Of a DNA stretch of 64,000 nt, positions 8,392-16,946 are shown piece after piece. This DNA is from Roseibium polysiphoniae (GTDB lineage: Bacteria; Pseudomonadota; Alphaproteobacteria; Rhizobiales; Stappiaceae). The translations under genes and the position numbers were made by a program. Location: assembly GCF_014842925.1 (NCBI RefSeq), contig NZ_JACYXJ010000006.1:124001-188000 (forward strand). Reading direction: 5' to 3'. Numbering within the stretch: the first letter of the stretch is position 1; each line of letters begins with the position of its first letter. The notes under the pieces are model-generated. The model was not told the origin of the DNA. It saw only the letters and a list, made by a program, of their open reading frames with translations, and did no database searches.

Positions 8392-9366
8392 ATGATCATC
8401 TCCTATTGCCCTTCTTCCGCTGGCCTCGAACGACGTGAGGTCGCGGCAGGAGAGCCGTTGCCTTCGACTTCGGTCTGGATCGACATGGTCCAGCCGACCC
8501 ATGAGGAGCAGCTCGCAGCCGAGAAGCTGATGGGCGCCGAAATTCCCACCCGTGAAGAAATCGCCTCCATCGAAACATCCGCCAGGCTCTATGACGAACC
8601 GGGGGCAATCGTCATGACGGGACTGCTTCCGATGGCAGCGCGAACGCCAGATCCGGAACTCTCGTCCGTCACCTTCGTCTTGTCGTCAAAACGACTGGTC
8701 ACCGTGCGCTATGGCGATCCGCAGTCGATCGTCATCTGCGGCCGGAAAGTTCAAAAAGACGCGACAATCCCGCATACAGGCCCAGCTGTCTTTTTCACTC
8801 TGATGGAGATCATTATCGATCGGTCAGCTGATGTGATGGAGGAGGCTTCAAGACACTTCGACGAGATGTCCTTCAGGGTCTTTGAAGAAGGCATTACCGC
8901 CCGGAAGGGAAGCGTTTATCAGGAAGCGATCAAGACCCAGGGCAGAATCGGTCTGCAGGTCGCAAAGATGCACGACGTCTGCGCCAGCCTCTCACGACTT
9001 TTGCTCTTTCTGGACAGTCACGGGCGAAAGGTATCCCTCTCCGACGAGCAATACCTCACCTGCAAGAGCTTTGGCCGTGACATTCATTCGATCAAGGAGC
9101 ATGGCGACGCCCTGGACAACAAGCTGTCATTCTTGCTCGACGCCACCATCGGGCTTGTCAATCTGGAGCAGAACCAGATCATCAAGGTGTTCTCCGTGCT
9201 CGGCGTCATTTTTCTGCCGCCAACCTTGATCGCGTCGATCTATGGGATGAACTTCATCAACATGCCAGAGCTGAAGTGGCATCTCGGGTTTGTATTCTCG
9301 ATCGCGCTTATGTTTGCCTCGGTCGCCATGACCTACTTTTTCCTGCGCTGGAAAAAGCTGCTCTGA
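8392..9366 (+). CDS. corA: CorA family magnesium/divalent cation transporter
   Basis: Inner-membrane pentameric Mg2+/Co2+ channel protein. The C-terminus shows the two family helices: GVIFLPPTLIASIYGMNF, containing the selectivity motif G-M-N, and FSIALMFASVAMTYFFLRWKK. The long amino-terminal cytosolic domain includes the expected ETSARLYDEPGAIVMTG and NKLSFLLDATIGLVNLEQNQIIK blocks. I start at ATG 8392 (MIISYCPS), with GGAG eight bases upstream, giving 324 residues, the usual length; an in-frame start 27 codons earlier (8311) lacks support. It converges on pdxH with only 20 bases between stops. Confidence 0.92.
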   Translation: MIISYCPSSAGLERREVAAGEPLPSTSVWIDMVQPTHEEQLAAEKLMGAEIPTREEIASIETSARLYDEPGAIVMTGLLPMAARTPDPELSSVTFVLSSKRLVTVRYGDPQSIVICGRKVQKDATIPHTGPAVFFTLMEIIIDRSADVMEEASRHFDEMSFRVFEEGITARKGSVYQEAIKTQGRIGLQVAKMHDVCASLSRLLLFLDSHGRKVSLSDEQYLTCKSFGRDIHSIKEHGDALDNKLSFLLDATIGLVNLEQNQIIKVFSVLGVIFLPPTLIASIYGMNFINMPELKWHLGFVFSIALMFASVAMTYFFLRWKKLL

Positions 9367-9386
9367 GGCTCGCCCTTGGCTTTAGG

Positions 9387-10022
9387 TCACGGATACAGCC
9401 GATCCTTGGTCCACCCCTCATCAGTCGAGGCGCGTGTGAAAACGACCCTGTCATGAAGACGAAACGGTCGATCGTGCCAGAACTCAATTGATGTTGGAAC
9501 TAGGCGGATGCCGCTCCAGTGGTCCGGCCGCGGAATCTCGCCGATGGCGAATTTGGCCGTAAATTTCGCAACTTCCTTTTCAAGTGCGAAGCGGCTTTCA
9601 AGGGGGCGTGACTGCTTGGATGCCCAGGCGCCGATACGGCTGCCGCGCGCGCGGGACTGATAGTATTCATCAGCCTCTGCGTCATCGACCTGAACAATCC
9701 GGCCGCGAATCCGCACCTGGCGTCGAAGCGACTTCCAATGGAAGCACATCGCGGCCTTGCCGGCGCTGAGCAACTCACGGCCTTTGGCACTTTCAAAGTT
9801 TGTGTAAAACACAAACCCACGCTCATCGAAGCCTTTCAGCAACACCATCCGCACATTTGGCAATCCATCTGGATCGACAGTCGCCAGGGACAGTGCGTTC
9901 GGGTCATTGATCTCGCTTTCGCCTGCGTCTTCAAGCCACTCGCCGAACAGGTCAAACGGCTTCGATGACTCGGTAAAGTCACCATTTGTTAACTCTTTTG
10001 GCGAAGTGTTGGAGTCTGTCAT
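9387..10022 (-). CDS. pdxH: Pyridoxamine/pyridoxine 5'-phosphate oxidase PdxH
   Basis: FMN enzyme oxidising PNP and PMP to pyridoxal 5'-phosphate, in vitamin B6 salvage and synthesis. Family blocks are plain: [99 protein letters not shown] and a terminal LYP. I choose the ATG at 10020-10022 (MTDSNTS), which follows GCAGGA and gives 211 residues, rather than 27 codons further upstream. It is divergent from a lipoprotein gene; pdxH next to a dnaJ-like gene is a familiar alphaproteobacterial arrangement. Confidence 0.95.
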   Translation of the reverse strand: MTDSNTSPKELTNGDFTESSKPFDLFGEWLEDAGESEINDPNALSLATVDPDGLPNVRMVLLKGFDERGFVFYTNFESAKGRELLSAGKAAMCFHWKSLRRQVRIRGRIVQVDDAEADEYYQSRARGSRIGAWASKQSRPLESRFALEKEVAKFTAKFAIGEIPRPDHWSGIRLVPTSIEFWHDRPFRLHDRVVFTRASTDEGWTKDRLYP

Positions 10023-10094
10023 TTCCTGCCTGCCGAGTGTTGGAAATGGCGCGCTGACCGCATGTAAGGTCAGGGCCAATCGGGATCGAACCAG

Positions 10095-10580
10095 TTGTCT
10101 CACGAACAGACATATACTGCCGGCAAGGCAAAGATCCAGAGCCTCACGAGCTTGGGCGTTCTTCTATGCCTCGCTGTCGGCGGCTGCAGCCAGGTTACGA
10201 TGCCGCTGGGAAGCGACGACGTCGAAACACCGCTTGTTCTGACCGGCTCCATTCCCTCAGGGATAGATGTGGCGTTCACCGACATTGACGGAAAAGACCG
10301 GCAGATCATTGCTTACACGCTCGACTTGCTCACCTCAGGTGCCGTTCCGAAGCAGGAGACGGACGATGATCATGATGCACGTCTGAGCTGGACCAATCCA
10401 GAAAGCGGCAATTCAGGCAAGGTCAGCGATGTCGACCAGCAGGCACTTGCCGAAACTGGATGCCTGACGTTCAAGACGACAGCCAACACGATTGCGGGTG
10501 TCAGGATCTATTCCGGGACGGCCTGCCGGGACATCAGCCGACAGCTGACAATTACCAGCTTGGCCGCTGGCGACGCTTGA
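10095..10580 (+). CDS. Outer-membrane lipoprotein, RT0821/Lpp0805-like
   Basis: 161-residue exported lipoprotein. A hydrophobic leader ends in the lipobox LAVGGC (Cys31), followed by a mature domain with the [19 protein letters not shown] segment (here [11 protein letters not shown]), a [15 protein letters not shown] block and a C-terminal SGTACRD with further cysteine. This layout resembles the 16-kDa surface antigen / RT0821 family from memory. Start appears to be TTG (10095) with GGGA about ten bases upstream. It lies between divergent pdxH and the co-directional dnaJ-like gene. Function unknown, probably envelope. Confidence 0.75.
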   Translation: MSHEQTYTAGKAKIQSLTSLGVLLCLAVGGCSQVTMPLGSDDVETPLVLTGSIPSGIDVAFTDIDGKDRQIIAYTLDLLTSGAVPKQETDDDHDARLSWTNPESGNSGKVSDVDQQALAETGCLTFKTTANTIAGVRIYSGTACRDISRQLTITSLAAGDA

Positions 10581-10725
10581 TCGGCTCTGTAATCCCGGTA
10601 AAACAGATCTGAAGACTATTCCGAACGGGTCTGGAATTTTTTCCTATCAATCACGATATAGTTCCAGAGACAAAATTCGGAGGCGGGCGGGTGCGCCGGC
10701 CGTATCCATGAATTGGTGACATTCC

Positions 10726-11721
10726 ATGCGTGATCCTTACAACGTCCTCGGTGTTGCGAAATCGGCATCCGAGGCCGACATAAAAAAAGCCTTTCGCAAG
10801 CTGGCAAAGAAATATCACCCTGACCAAAATCAGGATGATCCGAAAGCGCAGGCTCAGTTTGCCGAGGTCAACCAGGCCTATGAGATCATTGGCGACAAGG
10901 AAAAGCGCGGGAAGTTTGACCGGGGCGAAATCGACGCTGAGGGCAAGCAGAAATTTCAATCCCATGGCTTTGACGGTTTCTCGGACTTCCAGGACTTTGG
11001 CGGTGCAGGTTCCTCGAGAGGTTTCCGTGGACAGTCGGCGGGTGGCGCAGGCGGCTCTGCCGGTGGCTTCGACGACATCCTGAATGATATCCTTGGTGGT
11101 TTTGGCGGCGGCAAACGGGCACGTGCCGGCGCGGCTGGGGCCGGTGGGCCAAAGCCTGGCGCTGGTCAGCGCACGCGACCCGCTCAAAAAGGCAAGAACG
11201 CCGAGTTGATCGCGGCGGTTTCGCTTGAGGACATCGTCAACGCCGGGAAGACGCAAGTTACCCTGCCAAGCGGCAAGACTGTCAACGTCACGATACCAGC
11301 CGGCACTCACGAGGGTGAGAAGATCCGCCTGCGTGGCCAAGGGTACCCTGGTGAATATGGCGGCTCAGCCGGAGATGCGCTTGTCGAAATCCGCTTGAAG
11401 CCGCACAAGCTCTTCGATGTACGCGGAAACGACCTGATCCTGGAACTACCGCTTACCCTTTATGAGGCGGTGCTCGGCGCCAAGGTCCGCACGCCGACGC
11501 TGACGGGCGCGGTCAATTTGAACATTCCAGCCAACAGCTCGGGTGACAAGACTATGCGCCTGAAGGGCAAGGGCTTGCCGACCAAGGGCGGTGGTCATGG
11601 CGACCTTCTCGTCAAACTTCAGATCATCCTACCGCCGAATGCGGATGGCGAGCTGGAAACCCTCATGAAAGCCTGGAAGGACGTCACACCTTACCGGGCC
11701 AGGGGACCGGAATTCGATTAA
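10726..11721 (+). CDS. DnaJ-like J-domain co-chaperone (CbpA type, no zinc finger)
   Basis: 331 residues. The J domain is at residues 1-68 with the HPD triad in KYHPDQNQ; a glycine/phenylalanine-rich linker (about 80-160) follows, then the two-barrel substrate-binding C-terminal domain (VSLEDIVNAGKTQVTLPSGKTVNV, IRLRGQGYPGEYGGSAGDALVEI, MRLKGKGLPTKGGGHGDLLVKL). The cysteine-rich zinc repeats of true DnaJ are absent, so it is a type-II Hsp40 that would stimulate DnaK ATPase. It ends just before a strong bidirectional terminator. Confidence 0.93.
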   Translation: MRDPYNVLGVAKSASEADIKKAFRKLAKKYHPDQNQDDPKAQAQFAEVNQAYEIIGDKEKRGKFDRGEIDAEGKQKFQSHGFDGFSDFQDFGGAGSSRGFRGQSAGGAGGSAGGFDDILNDILGGFGGGKRARAGAAGAGGPKPGAGQRTRPAQKGKNAELIAAVSLEDIVNAGKTQVTLPSGKTVNVTIPAGTHEGEKIRLRGQGYPGEYGGSAGDALVEIRLKPHKLFDVRGNDLILELPLTLYEAVLGAKVRTPTLTGAVNLNIPANSSGDKTMRLKGKGLPTKGGGHGDLLVKLQIILPPNADGELETLMKAWKDVTPYRARGPEFD

Positions 11722-11745
11722 GCCGGACAAAGCATCAATCCAACC

Positions 11746-11782
11746 AAAAGAGCCCCGGCAAACTGCCGGGGCTCTTTTGGTT
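11746..11782. terminator. Bidirectional intrinsic terminator
   Basis: Fifteen-base-pair perfect stem (11746-11760 with 11764-11778, AAAAGAGCCCCGGCA arms, loop AAC). T-runs occur on both strands, fitting termination of the dnaJ-like gene from the left and of the SDR operon from the right. Confidence 0.9.
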
Positions 11783-11805
11783 CAGTCTTAGGTCGCCGAG
11801 GGATG

Positions 11806-12669
11806 TCAGGCTTTGACAGGACCAAGGTCGCACGGCGCGACACTGTCATCCGGCACGAAGAAGTCGGGCGCCAGGGCAACACTCGGATCGACACGATAGC
11901 CATCGAAATCGGTCACGCCACGTGATGCCAGGAAGGTGTCGTCAATCAGGAACTGGCCAGAAAGCTCTCCCGATGGGGTCGTGAAGATCTCGTAGGCAGC
12001 ATCTGCCAGAATATCGGGTGTCCGACTTTGCTGCATCAAGGCGTCACCGCCGATGATGTTCTTGATTGCGGCCGTCGCAATTGTCGTGCGCGGCCAGAGC
12101 GCGTTGACCGCAATTCCCTTCGCCCTGAGCTCACCGGCAAGCCCCAGAACCACGAGGCTCATGCCATATTTGGCGATCGAATAGGGTGTGAAGGGGGCGA
12201 ACCACTTTTCCTGCATATCAAGGGGCGGCGACAAGGTCAGGATATGCGGATTGTCCGACTTCGCCAGGTGCTCGATCGCATGCTTCGAACAGGCTAGCGT
12301 GCCGCGCGTGTTGATCTGATGCATCAGATCAAATCGCTTCATGTCCGTTTGGGCAAGAGGTGTCAGCTGAATTGCGCTGGCGTTATTGACGAGGATGTCC
12401 AGCCCGCCGAAGGTTTCAGCCGTCTTGTCGATCGCACGTTTCACTGCTTCGTCGTCGCGAACATCAAGGACCAGTGGCAGTGCCTTGCCGCCAGCCGCCT
12501 CGATTTCCTCCGCTGCGGAAAAAATCGTGCCTTCCAGCTTGGGATGCGGCTCAGCGGTCTTGGCCGCAATGGCAATATTTGCACCATCACGCGCCGCGCG
12601 CAGGGCAATCGCCTTGCCGATGCCGCGCGATGCGCCGGTGATAAAAAGTGTCTTGCCTGACAGGCTCAT
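11806..12669 (-). CDS. Short-chain dehydrogenase (HSDL2-like)
   Basis: 287-residue NAD(P)-dependent SDR. The cofactor motif TGASRGIG (11-18), the NNAS motif, a catalytic Ser in ILTLSPPL and the YxxxK pair (PYSIAK) are all present. The sequence IAAKTAEPHPKLEGTI and the ALWPRTTIATAAI block match hydroxysteroid-dehydrogenase-like-2 type SDRs that occur in acyl-CoA metabolism. It is the last gene of an operon with an enoyl-CoA hydratase (22 bases upstream) and an acyl-CoA dehydrogenase, suggesting a step on a 3-hydroxyacyl or branched intermediate. Substrate is inferred only. Confidence 0.85.
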   Translation of the reverse strand: MSLSGKTLFITGASRGIGKAIALRAARDGANIAIAAKTAEPHPKLEGTIFSAAEEIEAAGGKALPLVLDVRDDEAVKRAIDKTAETFGGLDILVNNASAIQLTPLAQTDMKRFDLMHQINTRGTLACSKHAIEHLAKSDNPHILTLSPPLDMQEKWFAPFTPYSIAKYGMSLVVLGLAGELRAKGIAVNALWPRTTIATAAIKNIIGGDALMQQSRTPDILADAAYEIFTTPSGELSGQFLIDDTFLASRGVTDFDGYRVDPSVALAPDFFVPDDSVAPCDLGPVKA

Positions 12670-12691
12670 TGGGATACTCCGATCAATGTTG

Positions 12692-13435
12692 TCAGCCCTT
12701 GGGCTTCTTCATCATAAAGGCCTGAAAAGCGGCGATGGTCTCGGGCGCACTTAACCGCTCACCGAAAATTCGGGCCTCTTCGTCGATGCGTGCCAGCAGG
12801 TCTTTCCGGTCGCCCAGCAGCAGATCCCGCGACAGCTTCATGGCCTGAGGCGGCTTTGCGGCAATCGCCTTGGCGCAGGCAAGCGCGACCGTTTCGACGT
12901 CTTCCTCAATGTGGTTCACGATGCCCACGGCATGCGCTCTTTCCGCATCAAAGGCGGCCCCAAGACAGAGGAGTTCGAACGCCCGCGCATGCCCCATGAG
13001 CCTGGGTGCGAGAAGGGATGAGCCAGCCTCAGGCACAAGTCCCAGATCAACGAAAGGCGTCTTGAAGGTCGATGCCTTCGTTGCAAAAACCATGTCGCAA
13101 TGCATCAGCAACGTCGTTCCAACGCCGATTGCCAGACCGTCGACTGCCGCGACAATCGGCTTTTCATTCAAGGCGACCGCTTTGAGAAAGCGGATCACAG
13201 GCGTGTCAGAAAGATCGCCCTTTCCGGCAAATTTCAGAAAGTCCGCGATGTCATTGCCCGCAGTGAAGGCCCCGGGCTGACCACAGATGAGATGGCATCT
13301 TACGCTCTCACCCAAATTCCCCTCTTCAAGGGCTTTCGCAAGGTCCGCATACATTGCGCCGGTAAGCGCATTTTTCTTTTCGGCACGGTCAAGTCGGAGG
13401 GTGCAAACCCCCTCCTCCAGAGATTTCCGGATCAT
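12692..13435 (-). CDS. Enoyl-CoA hydratase/isomerase (crotonase) family protein
   Basis: 247 residues of crotonase fold. Oxyanion-hole segments GAFTAGNDIADF and DGLAIGVGTTLLMHCD are followed by FKTPFVDLGLVPEAGSS, whose Glu is the usual single catalytic acid of this isomerase-like subgroup. I start at ATG 13433-13435 because GGGAGG precedes it by 7 bases; the same frame is open far upstream but that part overlaps the end of the acyl-CoA dehydrogenase gene. The gene lies 26 bases after that dehydrogenase. Role: hydration or double-bond shift of a CoA thioester in the same pathway. Confidence 0.88.
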   Translation of the reverse strand: MIRKSLEEGVCTLRLDRAEKKNALTGAMYADLAKALEEGNLGESVRCHLICGQPGAFTAGNDIADFLKFAGKGDLSDTPVIRFLKAVALNEKPIVAAVDGLAIGVGTTLLMHCDMVFATKASTFKTPFVDLGLVPEAGSSLLAPRLMGHARAFELLCLGAAFDAERAHAVGIVNHIEEDVETVALACAKAIAAKPPQAMKLSRDLLLGDRKDLLARIDEEARIFGERLSAPETIAAFQAFMMKKPKG

Positions 13436-13461
13436 TGAATTCCTCCCATTGCCAGCTTCTG

Positions 13462-15243
13462 TCAGGACGCCAGCGCTTCCGGGTCGAGAGATAGGATCGA
13501 GCCTGCCGAAGACGTGACATCGGCCCCGAGCGCAATGGTCTCGTAAAGGCTCGTCTCCGCAAAACTGCGGGCCAGCAGCGTACGGTCTTTCGAAGCTGCG
13601 GCATTCTCTGTGCCTGAGCGCAGCGCTCCCTTGGCAAGAAGAACCCCGCCGAGTGTCAGCCCGGCCAGTCGGAGGTAAGGCGTTGCGCCAGCCAAAGCCT
13701 CGGCAACGCATCCTTCAGCCTGTGCCGCCTTCATCCAGGACGTGACCCGTTCGAGTTCTTCAATCGCTGCATGGAGCCGATCAGCCGTCGCACCGAATTC
13801 AGGACGGTTGCTGGCGGCGACTTCATCGGCAATCTGTCTCAACTCCGAAATGAAACCGTCGATATGCTCGCCGTTCGACAGCGGCAATTTGCGCATGACA
13901 AGATCGATCGACTGGATGCCGTTGGTGCCTTCGTAGATCGTTGCGATACGGCTATCACGAAGGTGTTGAGCTGCGCCTGTCTCCTCCACATACCCCATGC
14001 CGCCGTGGATCTGGACGCCCATGGAGGCAACCTCAACGCCGAAGTCGGTCGGGATCGCTTTTGCAAGCGGGGTCAAAAGCCCGGCGCGATCCGACCAGAA
14101 CTTCCTGTCTTCCGCCGTCTCGGCCACATGCGACATGTCAATAGCGTGGGCACAGGCATAGCAGATCGCCCTCGCCACTTGCGTCCGTGAACGCATGGCC
14201 AAAAGCGTCCGCTTGATGTCCGGATGATGTGCAATGGCGCTCATCCCCTCACCCTTTTCACCCGGAGCACGGCCCTGCTTGCGATCAAGGGCGTAAGCGA
14301 GTGCCTGCTGATAGGCCCTCTCCGCGACACCGAGTCCCTGAATACCGACGGCGAGCCGGGCGTTGTTCATCATCGTGAACATGCAGGCCAGGCCGCGATT
14401 TTCCTCGCCGATCAACCAACCAGTGGCGCCGCCATCATCACCAAACACCATCGTACAGGTCGGCGAACCATGAATGCCAAGTTTGTGCTCGACGCCGGCA
14501 CAGCGCACGTCGTTGTGCTCTCCCAGAGTGCCATCGTCATTGACGAAGAGTTTCGGGACGAGGAACAGCGAAATGCCCCTTGTTCCCGCCGGCGCATCGG
14601 GAAGCCTGGCAAGCACAAGATGAACGATATTGTCCGTCATGTCGTGTTCGCCATATGTGATGAAGATCTTCTGCCCGCTGATCCTGTAGGTTCCATCGCC
14701 ATTGGGGATCGCCTTGGCCTTCAAGGCGTTCAGGTCGGAGCCTGCCTGTGGTTCAGTCAGGTTCATGGTGCCCATCCACTCACCGGACACCAGCTTTTCG
14801 AGATACTTGGCCTTCAGCTCATCCGTTGCGTGTTTTTCGAGCGCTTCAACCGCACCGATTGTCAGCGTTGGTCCGATCGCGAAGGCCATGGAGCCGGAGT
14901 TCCACATTTCCAACGCTGCGGCTGAGAGCATGACCGGCAGGCCCTGGCCGCCGAAGTCGGGATTTGCACTCAGGCCGTTCCAGCCTCCCTCGATCCAGCG
15001 ATGGTAAAGCTCTTTCCAGCCTGGGGGCGTTGTGACCGCACCGTTCGAAAAGGGAGTTCCATGCTTGTCAGCCACCGAATTCAAGGGCGCAATTTCCTCT
15101 GCGGCAAAGCGCCCCGCCTCCGTCAAAATCGCAGAAACGAGGTCATCTCCGAGCTCACTGTGCGCCTCGTGTTTCTGAAGCTCTTCGAGCCCACAAACGT
15201 TCTTGAGGGTGAAAGCAATCTCGTCGATTGGCGCGCGATACAT
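13462..15243 (-). CDS. Acyl-CoA dehydrogenase, ~600-residue type with C-terminal extension (DmdC-like)
   Basis: 593-residue FAD flavoprotein. After an ~80-residue N-terminal helix bundle (MYRAPIDEIAFTL...) come MNLTEPQAGSDLNALKAKA, GTRGISLFLVPK, CAGVEHKLGIHGSPTCTM, ENRGLACMFTMMNNARLAVG and GVEVASMGVQIHGGMGYVEETGAAQHLRDSRIATIYEGTNGIQ, the standard substrate and FAD contacts; the last ~130 residues are the extra domain of the long subgroup. The subgroup includes DmdC (methylmercaptopropionyl-CoA dehydrogenase) but also fatty acyl enzymes, so the substrate is open. First gene of a three-gene catabolic operon with a MerR/LiuR-like palindrome 100 bases upstream. Confidence 0.9.
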   Translation of the reverse strand: MYRAPIDEIAFTLKNVCGLEELQKHEAHSELGDDLVSAILTEAGRFAAEEIAPLNSVADKHGTPFSNGAVTTPPGWKELYHRWIEGGWNGLSANPDFGGQGLPVMLSAAALEMWNSGSMAFAIGPTLTIGAVEALEKHATDELKAKYLEKLVSGEWMGTMNLTEPQAGSDLNALKAKAIPNGDGTYRISGQKIFITYGEHDMTDNIVHLVLARLPDAPAGTRGISLFLVPKLFVNDDGTLGEHNDVRCAGVEHKLGIHGSPTCTMVFGDDGGATGWLIGEENRGLACMFTMMNNARLAVGIQGLGVAERAYQQALAYALDRKQGRAPGEKGEGMSAIAHHPDIKRTLLAMRSRTQVARAICYACAHAIDMSHVAETAEDRKFWSDRAGLLTPLAKAIPTDFGVEVASMGVQIHGGMGYVEETGAAQHLRDSRIATIYEGTNGIQSIDLVMRKLPLSNGEHIDGFISELRQIADEVAASNRPEFGATADRLHAAIEELERVTSWMKAAQAEGCVAEALAGATPYLRLAGLTLGGVLLAKGALRSGTENAAASKDRTLLARSFAETSLYETIALGADVTSSAGSILSLDPEALAS

Positions 15244-15342
15244 GAAGAGCTCCCTAAGCAGTTTTATACGGCACCTTGACGGCGCCGCGCCTGGGCCGCA
15301 AAAGGCCCTGACGTTTGACTATTTGACGGAACACTAACTCGG

Positions 15343-15358
15343 TTTACGTAAACGTCAA
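15343..15358 (-). promoter_or_regulatory. LiuR/MerR-like operator candidate
   Basis: TTTACGTAAACGTCAA contains the perfect 12-bp palindrome GTTTACGTAAAC and closely resembles the motif I recall for LiuR, a MerR-family regulator of acyl-CoA and branched-chain amino acid catabolism. A second half (TGACGTTTGAC) lies at 15309-15319. Position 100 bases before the acyl-CoA dehydrogenase start suits its promoter; tsaC starts 75 bases away on the other side. Confidence 0.5.
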
Positions 15359-15432
15359 CCCGTGTCGCTACGGCAACCCGGCACTTCGACACGATCGGTT
15401 CGACACCCATTCAGGCGGAGACTTGGAAATCC

Positions 15433-16440
15433 ATGCGCAGATGGACCCTGGATCTGACACAGGACGACTGGCAGGACGCCGCCGAGGTGGACGCGGTCTG
15501 TGATGCGATCAAGGCAGGCGAACTCGTGGCCATTCCGACGGAAACGGTCTATGGGCTTGCCGCCGACGCCACCAGCAGCTCCGCCTGCGCCAAAATCTTC
15601 GCCGCGAAAGGCCGGCCCCAGTTCAATCCCCTCATCTCCCATCTGCCATCGCTGGAAGCTTGTCTGGAGCACGGGATTTTCGATGAGGACGCCATGAAGC
15701 TTGCGAAGGCTTTCTGGCCCGGCCCGCTTACGCTCGTTGTCTCCAAGAAACCACAATCGACAATTTGCGACCTTGCAACGGCTGGGCTGGACACCGTTGC
15801 CCTGCGCGTGCCCGCGGGACCGGTCATGCGATTTCTCGCAGAGAAATGTGGCTCACCGCTTGCCGCGCCCAGTGCCAATATTTCGGGAAAGGTCAGCACG
15901 ACGACCGCGGATGCCGTCACAGCTGACTTGAGCGCTTCGCTTAGCTTTGTCGTCGACGCAGGCCCTTGTTCGGTCGGCATCGAATCCACAATCGTCGCGC
16001 TCGTTGATGGCATCCCGAGCCTGCTGCGCCCGGGCGGCATCCCGCGAAAGGATCTGGAAGCTGTCCTTGGACGCGCCGTGATCGATGCTTCGACGCCAAC
16101 GAGGCCTGACGCGCCGCAAGCACCTGGAATGCTCTCGTCACACTATGCGCCTTCAGCGGCGGTACGCCTGGACGTGCAAGCGGTGCAGGACGGCGAGGCA
16201 CTCCTGGCGTTTGGGTCGCATAGGCTTCCCGGCGCGGATGGTGCTGTCTGCGAAATCAATTTAAGTCCCGCAGGCGACCTTGAAGAAGCAGCAGCAAGGC
16301 TTTTCGCGGCATTGAGACACTTGGACGCCTCTGGAGCAAAGACAATTTGCGTTCAGGCCATCCCAATGGAAGGCCTCGGGGAAGCCATCAATGACCGCCT
16401 TGAACGCGCAGCCGCACCACGCCCGAATACACCATCGTGA
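15433..16440 (+). CDS. tsaC: L-threonylcarbamoyladenylate synthase, Sua5 type
   Basis: Makes threonylcarbamoyl-AMP from threonine, bicarbonate and ATP for the t6A37 modification of ANN-decoding tRNAs. The YrdC/TsaC domain (about 20-200) shows AIPTETVYGLAADA, AAKGRPQFNPL, WPGPLTLV, PLAAPSANISG and GIESTIVAL; a Sua5 C-terminal domain follows after the linker SPGMLSSHYAP-like segment (APGMLSSHYAPSAAV). At 335 residues it is the long two-domain form. Divergent from the acyl-CoA dehydrogenase operon. Confidence 0.95.
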   Translation: MRRWTLDLTQDDWQDAAEVDAVCDAIKAGELVAIPTETVYGLAADATSSSACAKIFAAKGRPQFNPLISHLPSLEACLEHGIFDEDAMKLAKAFWPGPLTLVVSKKPQSTICDLATAGLDTVALRVPAGPVMRFLAEKCGSPLAAPSANISGKVSTTTADAVTADLSASLSFVVDAGPCSVGIESTIVALVDGIPSLLRPGGIPRKDLEAVLGRAVIDASTPTRPDAPQAPGMLSSHYAPSAAVRLDVQAVQDGEALLAFGSHRLPGADGAVCEINLSPAGDLEEAAARLFAALRHLDASGAKTICVQAIPMEGLGEAINDRLERAAAPRPNTPS

Positions 16441-16946
16441 TCATGGCCCCTCACCCGTTGATGGCGCGTCACGATTGATCGCATTGATTGGTGTCGGATT
16501 GGCAGCGGACTTTGCGGGATCGCTTGAAAACGTCCAAGACCTGATCGAACGAGCTAACTCAGAAAAAGTCTCTCTTAGAGCACCTCATATCGTGTAATTG
16601 ACAATAATCACTAATACCTCAGCGCAATTTTCTATCTCACTACACTACTTATACACAGATACATCTGCGGAAGATCGCCACTGCTCTGGCGATCCAAGTC
16701 GCGAATCATCTAACTTTTACTTGTTAAATCAGATGCAGCGGACCTCCCCTCGAGCACTCTTGTGCTCGCACCTTTCGGGGCCAGATCTCCAACCAGATCG
16801 GCCCCGTTTCTTTGCGCTCAGCATCGCTTCAGATTCTCCCCCCGACATCTCCTACATCCAATGCCTGATTGACAGGCTTGCGGAGCGTCGGTCTGATGCA
16901 CCCAATCCTTATGCCCGCTCGGCGACCTCCTGTTATTGGTGCTTTT
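16441..16946 (+). other. 506-base intergenic region
   Basis: No protein-coding frame is convincing here. It contains three successive hairpins ending in a terminator (annotated as an RNA candidate), a TTGACA hexamer near 16598, and a single perfect DnaA-box match TTATACACA at 16649-16657 whose significance is doubtful. Confidence 0.5.
16665..16813 (+). ncRNA. Candidate structured small RNA with intrinsic terminator
   Basis: Three clean stem-loops follow each other: GATCGCCA/TGGCGATC (16673-16680 with 16687-16694), CGAGCAC/GTGCTCG (16751-16757 with 16762-16768), and a long stem GGGGCC-A-GATCT / AGATC-GGCCCC (16777-16788 with 16795-16805) followed by TTTCTTT. Between the first two lies an unpaired stretch with CCTCCCC, complementary to a Shine-Dalgarno core, as in several alphaproteobacterial trans-acting sRNAs. 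The last hairpin is not attributable to tsaC, whose stop is over 330 bases away. The 5' end is a guess (a TATACA lies just upstream). Confidence 0.5.

Noticed and set aside
13436..13711. N-terminal extension of the enoyl-CoA hydratase frame
   Set aside because: It overlaps the acyl-CoA dehydrogenase end, shows no crotonase similarity, and a strong GGGAGG site marks the start at 13435.
13462..15243. Firm call of a DMSP demethylation (dmd) operon
   Set aside because: Only the dehydrogenase length and motifs point that way; crotonase and SDR partners fit general acyl-CoA breakdown equally, and no dmdA or dmdB is present.
16649..16657. Perfect DnaA-box match TTATACACA
   Set aside because: A single 9-mer with one free position is expected by chance in 64 kb; no further boxes nearby.
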